From JANQOH01 sp965201115 (GTDB lineage: Bacteria; Pseudomonadota; Alphaproteobacteria; UBA7887), in assembly GCA_965201115.1 (NCBI GenBank), contig OZ241745.1, positions 3,286,001 to 3,350,000 on the forward strand: 64,000 bases of DNA, written 5' to 3'. A program made the translations under genes and the position numbers. The notes under the pieces were generated by a model. It did no database searches and was not told where the DNA came from. It saw only the letters and a program-made list of their open reading frames with translations. Of the stretch, positions 56,850-64,000 are shown one piece after another (the stretch's first letter is position 1; every line of letters starts with the position of its first letter).

Positions 56850-57184
56850 CGGCGCCTTGTCTGCGATAGGGCGTTGTTATGCCGGCGCATATCGCGGAAT
56901 GGAGGGGGGCTGGGTACGGGCGGAACGTAGCACGGCGTTGTGTGCGGGGCGCAATTTTCCGGAGGCGCGGGCGGCTTCGCCGGCGGGTTTTTCGCCCGCA
57001 GCGGCGGCGGCGAATGTGTGCGCCTCTGCGGGCGGCATCGCGCGGGAAGCGGGCCCGCAATCCTCCCGGCGCCGCCGCGCACCGTGGAGACGTGCGGGCA
57101 GGATGCCCGCGGTCCCGGGCCCCGCCTTCGGCGGGGTTGCGCCTCGTCCGGCGGCATCGCCCGGGAAGTGCGGGCAGCGCGGCG
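56850..57184. other. Intergenic region between ntrC and ntrY
   Basis: This 335-bp gap interrupts the otherwise tight ntr gene run and holds one consensus REP-like element (57090-57142). The rest is Arg/Ala-coding-like GC-rich sequence without a gene. ntrY probably has its own promoter here, though none is clear by eye. Confidence 0.5.
57090..57142 (+). repeat. REP-like element, consensus copy
   Basis: Hairpins GTGCGGGCAGGATGCCCGC and CCCCGCCTTCGGCGGGG, joined by GGTCCCGGG. This copy is closest to the family consensus. Confidence 0.85.
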
Positions 57185-58630
57185 TTATTTCGGGGCGCGC
57201 GACACCTCGATGTCGAGATCGCGGATTTTCTTCCGCAATGTATTGCGGTTGAGGCCCAGAACGCGCGCGGCCTTTACCTGGTTGCCGCCCGCCGCGGCGA
57301 GGGTGCGGCGGATCAGCGGCCGCTCCACCTCGCGCAGTATGCGCCCATACAACCCCGCCGCCGGCAGCGCGCCCTTCAGCCCCGCGAAAAAATGCGCGGC
57401 ATGCCGATCGACGCTCTCCTCCAAACTGTCCTCGCTCGGCAACCCGCTGAATTGCGCGCGTTCCCGCGCGCCGCCGATCTCGGCGGAAACCAGATCGGCG
57501 TCGATCGTCTCGTCGGCGTACAGGGCCGCGACCCGGCGGACGAGATTTTCCAGTTCGCGCACGTTCCCGGGCCAGTCGTGCGCCTTGAGCCGCTCGACGC
57601 CCGAAGCGTCGATGGTCTTGGCGGGCAGCCCCTCGGCGCGCACGCGGTCGAGAAAATGCCTCGTCAACAGCGGAACGTCGTCGAGCCGCTCGCGCAGCGA
57701 CGGCAGCCGCAAGGGCACGACATTCAGCCGGTAATAGAGGTCTTCGCGGAACTGCCCGCGCTCGATAAGCGCGGCGAGATTGCGGTGGGTCGCGGCCACG
57801 ATGCGGGCGTCGGCGCGGATCGGCCGCCGCCCGCCCACGGCGGTGTATTCGCCCTGTTGGAGCACGCGCAGGAGCCGCGTCTGCGCCTCGGCGGGCATGT
57901 CGCCGATTTCGTCGAGAAACAGCGTGCCGCCGTTCGCCTGCTCGAAGCGGCCGGAGGCGCGCGCCGACGCGCCGGTGAAGGCCCCCTTTTCATGGCCGAA
58001 CAACTCGCTTTCGATCAGTTCGCGCGGGATCGCGGCCATGTTGACGGCGACGAACGGGCCGTCGCGCCGCTTGCCGAAATCGTGCAGGGCGCGCGCCACC
58101 AGTTCCTTGCCGGTGCCCGATTCGCCGGTGATCAGCACCGTCAGATCGGTCGCCGCAAGCCGCGCGAGTACGCGATAGACCTCCTGCATCGCGGGGGATC
58201 GGCCGACGAGCGGCAACGACTCGTCGGCGCCCGGGGCGTCTTCCGCCGGCGCCGGCGCGCCCGGCGCCGCGAGCGCGCGCCGCACCGTGCTCGTCAACTC
58301 GTCGAGGTCGAACGGCTTGGGGAGATATTCCCAGGCGCCGCGCTCGTTGGCGCGGATCGCCGTCATCAGCGTGTTGCGCGCGCTGATGACGATCACCGGC
58401 ATGTCGGGGCGCGCGGATTTCAGGCGCGGCAGCAGGTCCAGGCCATCGCCGTCGGGCATCGCCACGTCGGTGATGGCCAGGTCGCCCTCGCCGTCGCGCG
58501 CCCAGCGCCACAGCGCCGACGCCGCGCCGGTCGTGCGCACCGTATAGCCGAGCTGGCCGAGCGCGCGGCTCAGAACCGTACGTATCGTGCGGTCATCGTC
58601 GGCGATGAGAATGGTGGCGCCGCCGCTCAT
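57185..58630 (-). CDS. ntrC: Nitrogen regulator NtrC
   Basis: The 481-residue sigma-54-dependent activator has a receiver (DLAITDVAMPDGDG), AAA+ domain with Walker A GESGTGKELVARAL, an intact GAFTGA loop (GHEKGAFTGASA) and Walker B GGTLFLDEIGDMP, and a C-terminal Fis-type DNA-binding helix-turn-helix (NQVKAARVLGLNRNTLRKKI). It should activate glutamine synthetase and other nitrogen genes when phosphorylated by NtrB. Coupled to ntrB by a four-base overlap. Confidence 0.95.
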   Translation of the reverse strand: MSGGATILIADDDRTIRTVLSRALGQLGYTVRTTGAASALWRWARDGEGDLAITDVAMPDGDGLDLLPRLKSARPDMPVIVISARNTLMTAIRANERGAWEYLPKPFDLDELTSTVRRALAAPGAPAPAEDAPGADESLPLVGRSPAMQEVYRVLARLAATDLTVLITGESGTGKELVARALHDFGKRRDGPFVAVNMAAIPRELIESELFGHEKGAFTGASARASGRFEQANGGTLFLDEIGDMPAEAQTRLLRVLQQGEYTAVGGRRPIRADARIVAATHRNLAALIERGQFREDLYYRLNVVPLRLPSLRERLDDVPLLTRHFLDRVRAEGLPAKTIDASGVERLKAHDWPGNVRELENLVRRVAALYADETIDADLVSAEIGGARERAQFSGLPSEDSLEESVDRHAAHFFAGLKGALPAAGLYGRILREVERPLIRRTLAAAGGNQVKAARVLGLNRNTLRKKIRDLDIEVSRAPK

Positions 58631-59760
58631 TGCCGGCCATCGCCGGCCATCGCCGGCAGGCGCACGCGAAACGCCGTGCGCCCCCGCCGGGTCTCGAACT
58701 CCACCACGCCGCCGTGGTTTTCCACGATGTTCGCGACCAGCGACAGGCCGAGGCCGGTTCCGCCGCGCCGGGTGGTCACGAAGGGCTCGAACAACGTATC
58801 GCGCAGGTCCTCGGGAATGCCGGGGCCGTTGTCTTCCACCGCGGCGACGATGGGCAGGTCGCGCGGTTCGCCCCGCCCCGCGCCGGCGAACCTGAAGCCC
58901 ATCCGGTAGCGCGTCGAAAGCACGATCTCGCCGCCCTCCGCCGGCGCCGCCTCGACGGCGTTCTTCACGAGGTTCAGGAAAACCTGCACGAGCCGGTCGC
59001 GGCTGCCCCACACCGGCGGCAGCGACGGGTCGTAGCGCTCGACAAAGCGCACGCCGGCCTCCGCCGCGCCCGCGTGGAGCCGGCGCACATGCTCCAGGAC
59101 GCGGTGGATGTTGACCCGCTCGCCCGATGGCGGGCGGTCGTCGGAGAATATATCGACGCGCTCTATCAGGCCGCGGATGCGGTCGGTCTCCTCGCGGATC
59201 ATCTGCGCCAGTTCGCGCTCCGGCTCGCCGACGCTGCGTTCGATCAGCTGCGCGGCGCCGCGTATCCCCGAAAGCGGATTTTTCAACTCGTGCGCGAGCA
59301 CGGCGGCCATCCCCACCACCGAGCGCGCCGCGCTGCGATGGTTGAGATGCCGGTCGATGAGCCGCGCCATCGAACGCTCCACCAGGCACAGGAGAAACCG
59401 CCGCGGCCGCCCGCCCAGGGGCGTGACGTGAACGTCTATGGGCCGTTCCCGAAGCTGCGGACTCGACAGCGCCACGCCGTATTCGCTGATGCCCGCGCCG
59501 CCGCGCGCCGCCAGGTCGACCGCCGCGACCAGGGGGCTGTCGGCGGGAACGATTTCGTCGAGCCGGCGGCGCGTGAGAAACGCGCTGCCGCGGCCGAGCA
59601 GCTGCTCGGCCGCGGGATTCGCCATCGCGATGCGCCGCGTTTCGTCGATGGTCAGAACGGCGATCGGCATCGCGCCGAGCAGCTGCGCCGCCGGCGCTCC
59701 GGGCGCCGAAATGTCCGCCGGCGCCGTTTCTCCGCGCGCGCCGGGGCCCGCCGTATCCAT
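58627..59760 (-). CDS. ntrB: Nitrogen sensor kinase NtrB
   Basis: The 377-residue soluble histidine kinase has an N-terminal PAS domain (LGAMPIAVLTIDETRRIAMA) and a kinase core with His in AHELKNPLSGIRGAAQLI, an N-box (NLVKNAVEAAPA), and G-boxes (DNGPGIPEDL, GGTGLGLSLVANI). PII proteins control it in other bacteria. The frame runs on upstream through palindromic repeats, so the ATG at 59760 (MDTAGPGARG) is preferred; a GTG three codons further up is possible. dusB, which usually lies upstream in alphaproteobacteria, is missing. Confidence 0.93.
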   Translation of the reverse strand: MDTAGPGARGETAPADISAPGAPAAQLLGAMPIAVLTIDETRRIAMANPAAEQLLGRGSAFLTRRRLDEIVPADSPLVAAVDLAARGGAGISEYGVALSSPQLRERPIDVHVTPLGGRPRRFLLCLVERSMARLIDRHLNHRSAARSVVGMAAVLAHELKNPLSGIRGAAQLIERSVGEPERELAQMIREETDRIRGLIERVDIFSDDRPPSGERVNIHRVLEHVRRLHAGAAEAGVRFVERYDPSLPPVWGSRDRLVQVFLNLVKNAVEAAPAEGGEIVLSTRYRMGFRFAGAGRGEPRDLPIVAAVEDNGPGIPEDLRDTLFEPFVTTRRGGTGLGLSLVANIVENHGGVVEFETRRGRTAFRVRLPAMAGDGRQ

Positions 59761-59846
59761 TGGCTTCACCGCGCCCCCCCCCCCCGGCGCCAGCGCCCGA
59801 TTGGCGGGCAAGTTAAGCAAAGCGGCCGTGCGCGGCAAGCCCAACG

Positions 59847-60275
59847 CGCCGCAACCCCGCCGAAGGCGGGGCCCGGGACCGCGGGCATCCTGCCCGCACG
59901 TTTTCGCGGCAGTCGCAACGCCGGCGCGAGGAAATGCAGCCGCCGCCCGCGGCGTCGAGACGTGCGGGCGAGACGCCAACCCCGCCGAAGGCGGGGCCCG
60001 GGACCGCGGGCATCCTGCCCGCACGTTCCCGCAAGGCGCGATGTCGGCAGGGAAGCGCGACCGCCGCCCCCTGCTCCCCGGCATCCGTGGCAATGATAAC
60101 GTGCGGGCGAGACGCTTGGCGCCCAGGAAGCGCGCCACGCCCCGCGGGCCGCCGACGTGCGGGCAGGGATGCCCGCGGTCCCGGGCCCCGCCTTCGGCGG
60201 GGTTGCGCTTCCCCCCGGGGATCGCGCCGAAGGCGCGGACTTCCCGGGTGCGCGGGCGTCTCGCCCGCACGTCAC
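59847..60275. repeat. REP/BIME array I upstream of ntrB
   Basis: At least four double-hairpin elements lie here in mixed orientation: inverted at 59847-59902 and 59977-60026, direct at 60155-60205, and inverted at 60222-60274 (variant with GCGCCGAAGGCGCGGA). Half elements and shared filler (for example GCGCGATGT...GGAAGCGCG) lie between. Spacing is irregular, which argues against CRISPR. No gene is seen. Confidence 0.85.
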
Positions 60276-60852
60276 GACGCCGCGGGCGTTGAAGAGCAGG
60301 GGGGGCGCCGGCGCGCAGGGAGCGGCGGCCGCGCTTCCCCGCTACCGCTGCGCCTGCCGCAAATGTGCGGGCGGCAACGCCCGCGTCCCAAGGAATATCG
60401 GCGGCGATTCCGGGCGGTTACGCACCGTGGCGGCAATGGCTGCAGGCGGCGCGCACTCGGGTGGAACGGGGCGCCCCTCATGGCGGCCGTCGGCGCGACC
60501 GCGCCCAGGCATCGCGCGTTGGAGACGCCGCAGGCACTGACAATCCGCTAATTGCGGATTCGCGAAACGCCGCGGCGGGGTTGCGCAACCGCCCCGGCGG
60601 AGGCGCCGCGCCCGCCGCCGGTTGAACGTTCTTCCCGCGGTCACGAACCGCCTTGCGGCGGCTGCCGCCAATGCGCCGCGACCGGCGCCGCGCCTGCCGC
60701 AAACATACGAGCAGGATGCCCGCGGTCCCAAGCAGTCCGCGCCTTCGGCGCGCTCTCCGGGGGGAAGCGCAATCCCGCCGGAGGCGGGGTTGGCGTGTGC
60801 GCGGTCGTCTCGGCCGCGCGTCTCGACGTTACGGGCGCCGGACAGAAATTAA
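60276..60852. other. Non-coding stretch between ntrB side and precursor 2
   Basis: It holds the orphan RiPP leader segment (60557-60684) and REP-like elements near 60362 and 60705-60760. Open frames here are short, Arg/Pro-rich and lack ribosome-binding sites; I support no gene. Confidence 0.6.
60557..60684 (-). repeat. RiPP leader segment without a precursor
   Basis: About 128 bases match the region upstream of precursor 2 at 61215-61345 (blocks GATTCGCGAAACGCCGCGGC, GTCACGAACCGCCTTGCGGC and GCCAATGCGCCGCGACC). On the minus strand no start codon with ribosome-binding site and no NHLP frame follows. It looks like the remains of a third precursor locus. Confidence 0.75.
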
Positions 60853-61194
60853 TCAGGCGCCCCTGGACCAATCATGCGAAATGGAGTCATGTGCCGCGAC
60901 CATCGCGTTAAACTGTCGGCGCCGCTCCATCATAGCACCCCACCAGCCGGTCCCTCCGACGATCATTTCCATCTGTTCGTCGGACAGTTCGGCGTTGGGG
61001 TCGGTCAATACGACGTGCGTGGTTTCGGGCGTATCCTCGACCGCCTCAACCTTGTCGAAGGGCAGGTCCATCCCCTCCTCCGTCAGCGCCGCCTTCGGGT
61101 CCGCCATGACGCGCGACCGCAACTCCGGGTCCCGCGCGCACGCATCCATGATCGTCAGCAACGTCTGCCTCGCCAAGTCAGCCAAACTCATCAT
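60853..61194 (-). CDS. Orphan NHLP-type RiPP precursor peptide 2
   Basis: The 113-residue peptide has an NHLP leader closely related to that of precursor 1: DPELRSRVMADPKAALTEEG, MDLPFDKVEAVEDTPETTHV and NAELSDEQMEMIVGG. By hand count 43 of the 60 leader residues from DPE to GG are identical. The core after Gly81 is 32 residues, opening TGWWGAMMERRRQF, with Trp at 84, 85 and 109, and again no Cys. GAGAGGAG precedes the ATG-ATG start; an upstream start in the same frame is less likely. It is surrounded by REP-like arrays and has no maturation genes nearby. Confidence 0.85.
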   Translation of the reverse strand: MMSLADLARQTLLTIMDACARDPELRSRVMADPKAALTEEGMDLPFDKVEAVEDTPETTHVVLTDPNAELSDEQMEMIVGGTGWWGAMMERRRQFNAMVAAHDSISHDWSRGA

Positions 61195-61199
61195 CGCAC

Positions 61200-61345
61200 T
61201 CCTCTCGCGCAACCGATTCGCGAAACGCCGCGGCGGGGGTTGCCGAACCGCCCCGGCAAAAGGCGCCGCGCCCGGCGCCTGTCGAACTCGCTCTTCGCGC
61301 CGTCACGAACCGCCTTGCGGCGGCTGCCGCCAATGCGCCGCGACC
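61200..61345 (-). repeat. Shared upstream segment of RiPP precursor 2
   Basis: The part nearest the gene (61200-61255) matches the leader of precursor 1. The whole segment 61215-61345 matches 60557-60684. No standard promoter could be assigned within it. Confidence 0.75.
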
Positions 61346-61464
61346 AGCGGGTCCAGCGTCGTGTGCCGATCGGCCGACCGTTCGGTCGCGTCGGCGCCGG
61401 GCGCAGGCTTACCCCCCTCTGCCGCGCGCCGCAACCCCCGCCGCGAATTTTTTCGCCCGCGCCG

Positions 61465-62142
61465 GGGGGCAACCCCGCCGAAGGCGGGGCCCGGGACCGC
61501 GGGCATCCTGCCCGCACGTTCGCGGCAGTCGCAACGCCGGCGCGAGGAAACGCAGCTGCCGCCCGTAGCGATGAGACATGCGGGCGAGACGCCCGCGCGC
61601 TCAAGAAGCGCGCCGCGTCGCGCCGAAGGCGCGGACTCCCTGGGTGCGCGGGCGTCTCGCCCGCATGTTTCCGCAGAGCGCGATGTTGCCGTGGAAGCAC
61701 AGTCGTCGCCCCCTCCCCGGCGCCCGTAGCGTCGAGACGCCCGCGCACACGACAACCCTGCCGAAGGCGGGGCTTGGGTGCGCGGGCGTCCCCGCCCGCA
61801 CGTTCGCGGCAGTCGCAACGCCGGCGGGGAAGCGCGACCGCCCGCCCTCCTGCTCCCCGCCGCCCGTAGCATCGAGACGTGCGGGCGAAACGCCAACCCC
61901 GCCGAAGGCGGGGCCTGGGTGCGCGGGCGTCCCCGCCCGCACGTTTCCGCAGGGCGCGATGTTGCCACGGAAGCAAGGCCTTTCGCGCCCGCCCCCCGCC
62001 GCCCGTAGCATCGAGACGTGCGGGCGAGACGCTTGGCGCCCGGGAAGCGCGCCGCGCCCGACTCGCCGGCAGTTGTGCGGGTCGCCGGCGTGCGGGCGGG
62101 GACGCCCGCGGTCCCGGGCGGTCCGCGCCTTCGGCGCGGGCG
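61465..62142. repeat. REP/BIME array II
   Basis: Five or more double-hairpin elements: inverted copies at about 61470-61522, 61625-61672, 61750-61805 and 61895-61943, and a direct copy at 62090-62142. The filler between them is also repeated (for example GTAGCATCGAGACGTGCGGG and TTTCCGCAGGGCGCGATGTT), so whole units of 120-160 bp have been copied. A further related element is at about 62355-62420. No coding sequence is supported. Confidence 0.85.
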
Positions 62143-62143
62143 G

Positions 62144-62202
62144 CGTTTATGACACTCTGTACCCCGGTTTTCGATAAACCGGGGTACAGAGTGTCATAAA
62201 CG
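62144..62202. repeat. Perfect 27-bp inverted repeat with 5-bp loop
   Basis: Arms 62144-62170 and 62176-62202 are exact reverse complements, beginning CGTTTATGACACTCTGTACC, with TCGAT between them. The arms are far richer in A+T than the surroundings and unrelated to the REP family. It has no U-tract. It may be a MITE-like or transposon-end relic, or a bidirectional terminator or cruciform site. Confidence 0.9.
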
Positions 62203-62453
62203 GGCGTTGGCGGCATAAGCAAGGCGGCCATGCGCGGCAAGCCCTGCCCTGTTGGCGGCGGCGGCCCCCGCCGTTAGAGTCTGTACCGGAATTCGGCGGT
62301 TATCGGTACGGCGGGAACCGGCGGGCGTCTTGTCCGCCCGCGCCTCCCCGGCGACATGGCGCCGCGCGGAAACATGCGGGCGGGGACGGGCGGGCGCCCA
62401 GGCCCCGCCTGCGGCGGGGCAAGCATTTCGGTACAAACGCCTGGCGCGCCGCC
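62203..62453. other. Upstream region of ispDF
   Basis: This 251-bp stretch holds GTACCG/CGGTAC arms at 62283-62288 and 62304-62309 and another REP-like element at about 62355-62420. The ispDF promoter is not obvious. Confidence 0.4.
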
Positions 62454-63659
62454 ATGACCGCAGATCCGCGCCATGACCGGGAGCCGCGGGGCGCGGCCGC
62501 GCTTGTCGTCGCCGCCGGACGCGGCGCCCGTTTCGGCGCCGGCCCGCCGAAGCAGTACCGCCGGCTGCGCGGCGAGACCGTGCTCGCGCGCGCCGTCCGC
62601 GCCTTTCTCGAACATCCCGCCATCGACCGCGTTCATGTCGTTATCCGGCCCGAGGACCGGGCGCTGTACGAAGACGCCGTGGGCGCGCTGGCGCTGCCGG
62701 CCCCGATCGCCGGCGGCGCGACGCGGCGGGAATCGGCGCTGCGCGGCCTCGAGGCGCTGGCGGCGGATCCGCCCCTCTACGTCGCCATCCACGACGCCGC
62801 CCGCCCGCTGGTGGCCGCGGCCGCGATCGCGCGCGTCCTCGCCGCCCTCGCGGACGGCGGCCCGGCGCTGGCGGGCGCCATCGCCGCCGCGCCGATCCGC
62901 GACACCGTCAAGCGCGTCGCGCGCGGCGAAGCGGTCGAGACGCTCCCGCGCGATTCGCTGTGGCTGGCGCAAACCCCGCAGGCGTTCCGCTTCGCCGCTA
63001 TTCTTGCCGCGCACCGCGCCGCCGAATCCGCGCCGGACGGCGACGCCGTTCTCACCGATGACGCCGCCGTCGCCGAACGCGCCGGCCTCCGCGTCGCCGC
63101 CGTCGCCTGCGGCGAAGACAACCCCAAGATCACGACCGAGAGCGACCTCGCCCGCGCCGCCCGGCGGCCGCCGGGCGGAATCCGCGTGGGCAGCGGCTTC
63201 GACGCGCACCGTTTCGCCCCCGGCGGCGATCGCATCGTGCTGTGCGGGGTTGCCGTGCCGCACGACCGCGGCCTGGTCGGCCATTCCGACGCCGACGCCG
63301 CGTTGCACGCCGTGACCGACGCCCTGCTCGGCGCGGTCGCCGCGGGCGATATCGGCGCGTTCTTCCCGTCCGGCGACGCGCAATGGGCGGGCGCCGATTC
63401 GGCTCGCTTCGTCCGCCGCGCGCGCGACATCGCGGCTCGCGCGGGCGGCCGGGTCGCGCATATCGACGTCACGATCATCTGCGAACGCCCGCGCATCGCT
63501 CCGCACCGGGCGGCCATGCGCGCCCGTCTCGCGGAGATACTGGAACTCCCCGAATCCGCCGTCAGCGTAAAGGCCACCTCCACCGACGGCCTGGGCTTCC
63601 CCGGCCGCGGCGAGGGCGTCGCCGCCCAGGCCACCGTTACCGTGGAAATGGCGGGATAG
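62454..63659 (+). CDS. ispDF: Bifunctional IspDF of the MEP isoprenoid pathway
   Basis: The 401-residue fusion carries two non-consecutive MEP-pathway steps. The N-terminal IspD domain (residues 15-235; LVVAAGRGARFGAGPPKQYR) makes CDP-methylerythritol. The C-terminal IspF domain (from about 241; GSGFDAHRFAPGGDR, HSDADAALHAVTDALLGA) forms the cyclic diphosphate. Such fusion is typical of alphaproteobacteria. The start ATG at 62454 is followed by about a dozen less conserved residues. It is divergent from the ntrBC cluster across the repeat field. Confidence 0.95.
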   Translation: MTADPRHDREPRGAAALVVAAGRGARFGAGPPKQYRRLRGETVLARAVRAFLEHPAIDRVHVVIRPEDRALYEDAVGALALPAPIAGGATRRESALRGLEALAADPPLYVAIHDAARPLVAAAAIARVLAALADGGPALAGAIAAAPIRDTVKRVARGEAVETLPRDSLWLAQTPQAFRFAAILAAHRAAESAPDGDAVLTDDAAVAERAGLRVAAVACGEDNPKITTESDLARAARRPPGGIRVGSGFDAHRFAPGGDRIVLCGVAVPHDRGLVGHSDADAALHAVTDALLGAVAAGDIGAFFPSGDAQWAGADSARFVRRARDIAARAGGRVAHIDVTIICERPRIAPHRAAMRARLAEILELPESAVSVKATSTDGLGFPGRGEGVAAQATVTVEMAG

Positions 63660-63802
63660 GTCCCCCTCCCGGATCGCCGGCGGGAATGCGGGCGTTTTCG
63701 ACCGGGCGGCGGTTGCCGGCCGGGCGCGCGGCGTGGTATGCGTGCGCCCGGTACGGCGCGGGCGCGCGTTGGGGCGCGGCGCCGAAACAGAGGAGCGGAA
63801 CA

Positions 63803-64000
63803 ATGCGCATCGCGACAACGATTTTCGGGGCGGCGCTGGCGGCTTGCGGGGCCGCGGCCGTCCATGCCGGCGACACGCTCGACGCCATAATGGAGCGCGG
63901 CGAACTCGCGTGCGGCGTCAGCACGGGGCTTGCGGGATTCTCGTTTCCCGACAACGAGGGCCGCTGGTCGGGTCTCGACGTCGATATATGCCGCGCCGTC
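63803..64000 (+). CDS. aapJ: AapJ-like general amino-acid binding protein, 5' part
   Basis: The window ends inside this gene. The first 66 residues show a signal peptide (ending AAVHAG) and the solute-binding opening LDAIMERGELACGVSTGLAG followed by WSGLDVDICRAV, as in AapJ/BztA of the general L-amino-acid ABC transporter. AapQMP should follow outside the window. GAGGAG precedes the ATG. Confidence 0.85.
   Translation, partial: MRIATTIFGAALAACGAAAVHAGDTLDAIMERGELACGVSTGLAGFSFPDNEGRWSGLDVDICRAV

Noticed and set aside
60272..60852. Short minus- and plus-strand frames in the repeat field
   Set aside because: They run through REP hairpins, are Arg/Pro/Ala-rich and lack ribosome-binding sites.
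59847..62142. Possible CRISPR array
   Set aside because: Elements are palindromic double hairpins in both orientations with irregular spacing and repeated filler; there are no unique spacers of constant length and no cas genes.

Overview
The window is very GC-rich DNA, about 70% G+C by eye, from an alphaproteobacterium, most likely a Rhodospirillales-like or related uncultured lineage. Four things point there: a circularly permuted two-piece tmRNA gene beside sspB, the gene order ntrB-ntrC-ntrY-ntrX-trkA-trkH-dat-hfq-hflX, a fused ispDF, and an AapJ-type amino-acid binding protein at the right edge. Genus assignment is not possible from sequence reading alone.

Layout. 0-12 kb: a decayed Fic gene, a Sel1-repeat protein, a small coiled-coil membrane protein, an alpha/beta hydrolase, uppP, the glutamate synthase operon gltD-gltB, and an ATPase gene broken by two single-base deletions. 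12-18 kb: ygfZ, two tandem TbpB-like lipoproteins (the second with a nine-copy 13-bp repeat in its 5' leader), then an operon of two DUF1538 membrane proteins, a PII-like protein and a CBS protein. 18-29 kb: fhs, a duplicated small secreted Cys protein, thyX, ssrA, sspB, class I fumarase and a large AsmA-like protein. 29-34 kb: a VapC remnant with a GIY-YIG-like gene, a metallo-beta-lactamase-fold hydrolase translationally coupled to an enolase-superfamily enzyme, a voltage-sensor-like membrane protein, and a coiled-coil protein. 34-42 kb: a housekeeping run mltB-rlpA-dacA-tmk-holB-metG-tatD-mazG, with an intact IS1595-family element inserted exactly at the mazG stop. 43-48 kb: an NAD-dependent dehydrogenase, a stand-alone NHLP-type RiPP precursor, an SDR, and three tandem proteins with variable numbers of 11-residue repeats. 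47.7-59.8 kb: hflX, hfq, dat, trkH, trkA and the two Ntr two-component systems, all on the minus strand. 59.8-62.4 kb: a dense field of REP-like palindromes holding a second NHLP precursor and a perfect 27-bp inverted repeat. 62.4-64 kb: ispDF and the start of aapJ.

Functional links. GltBD, NtrBC/NtrYX, a PII-like protein and AapJ bear on nitrogen supply. The tmRNA tags stalled proteins and the neighbouring SspB delivers tagged proteins to ClpXP. MltB, RlpA, DacA and UppP act on the cell wall. The most novel signal is the pair of orphan RiPP precursors, about 16 kb apart, with related leaders and a shared upstream segment but no maturation enzyme in the window. The same upstream segment occurs a third time with no precursor behind it.
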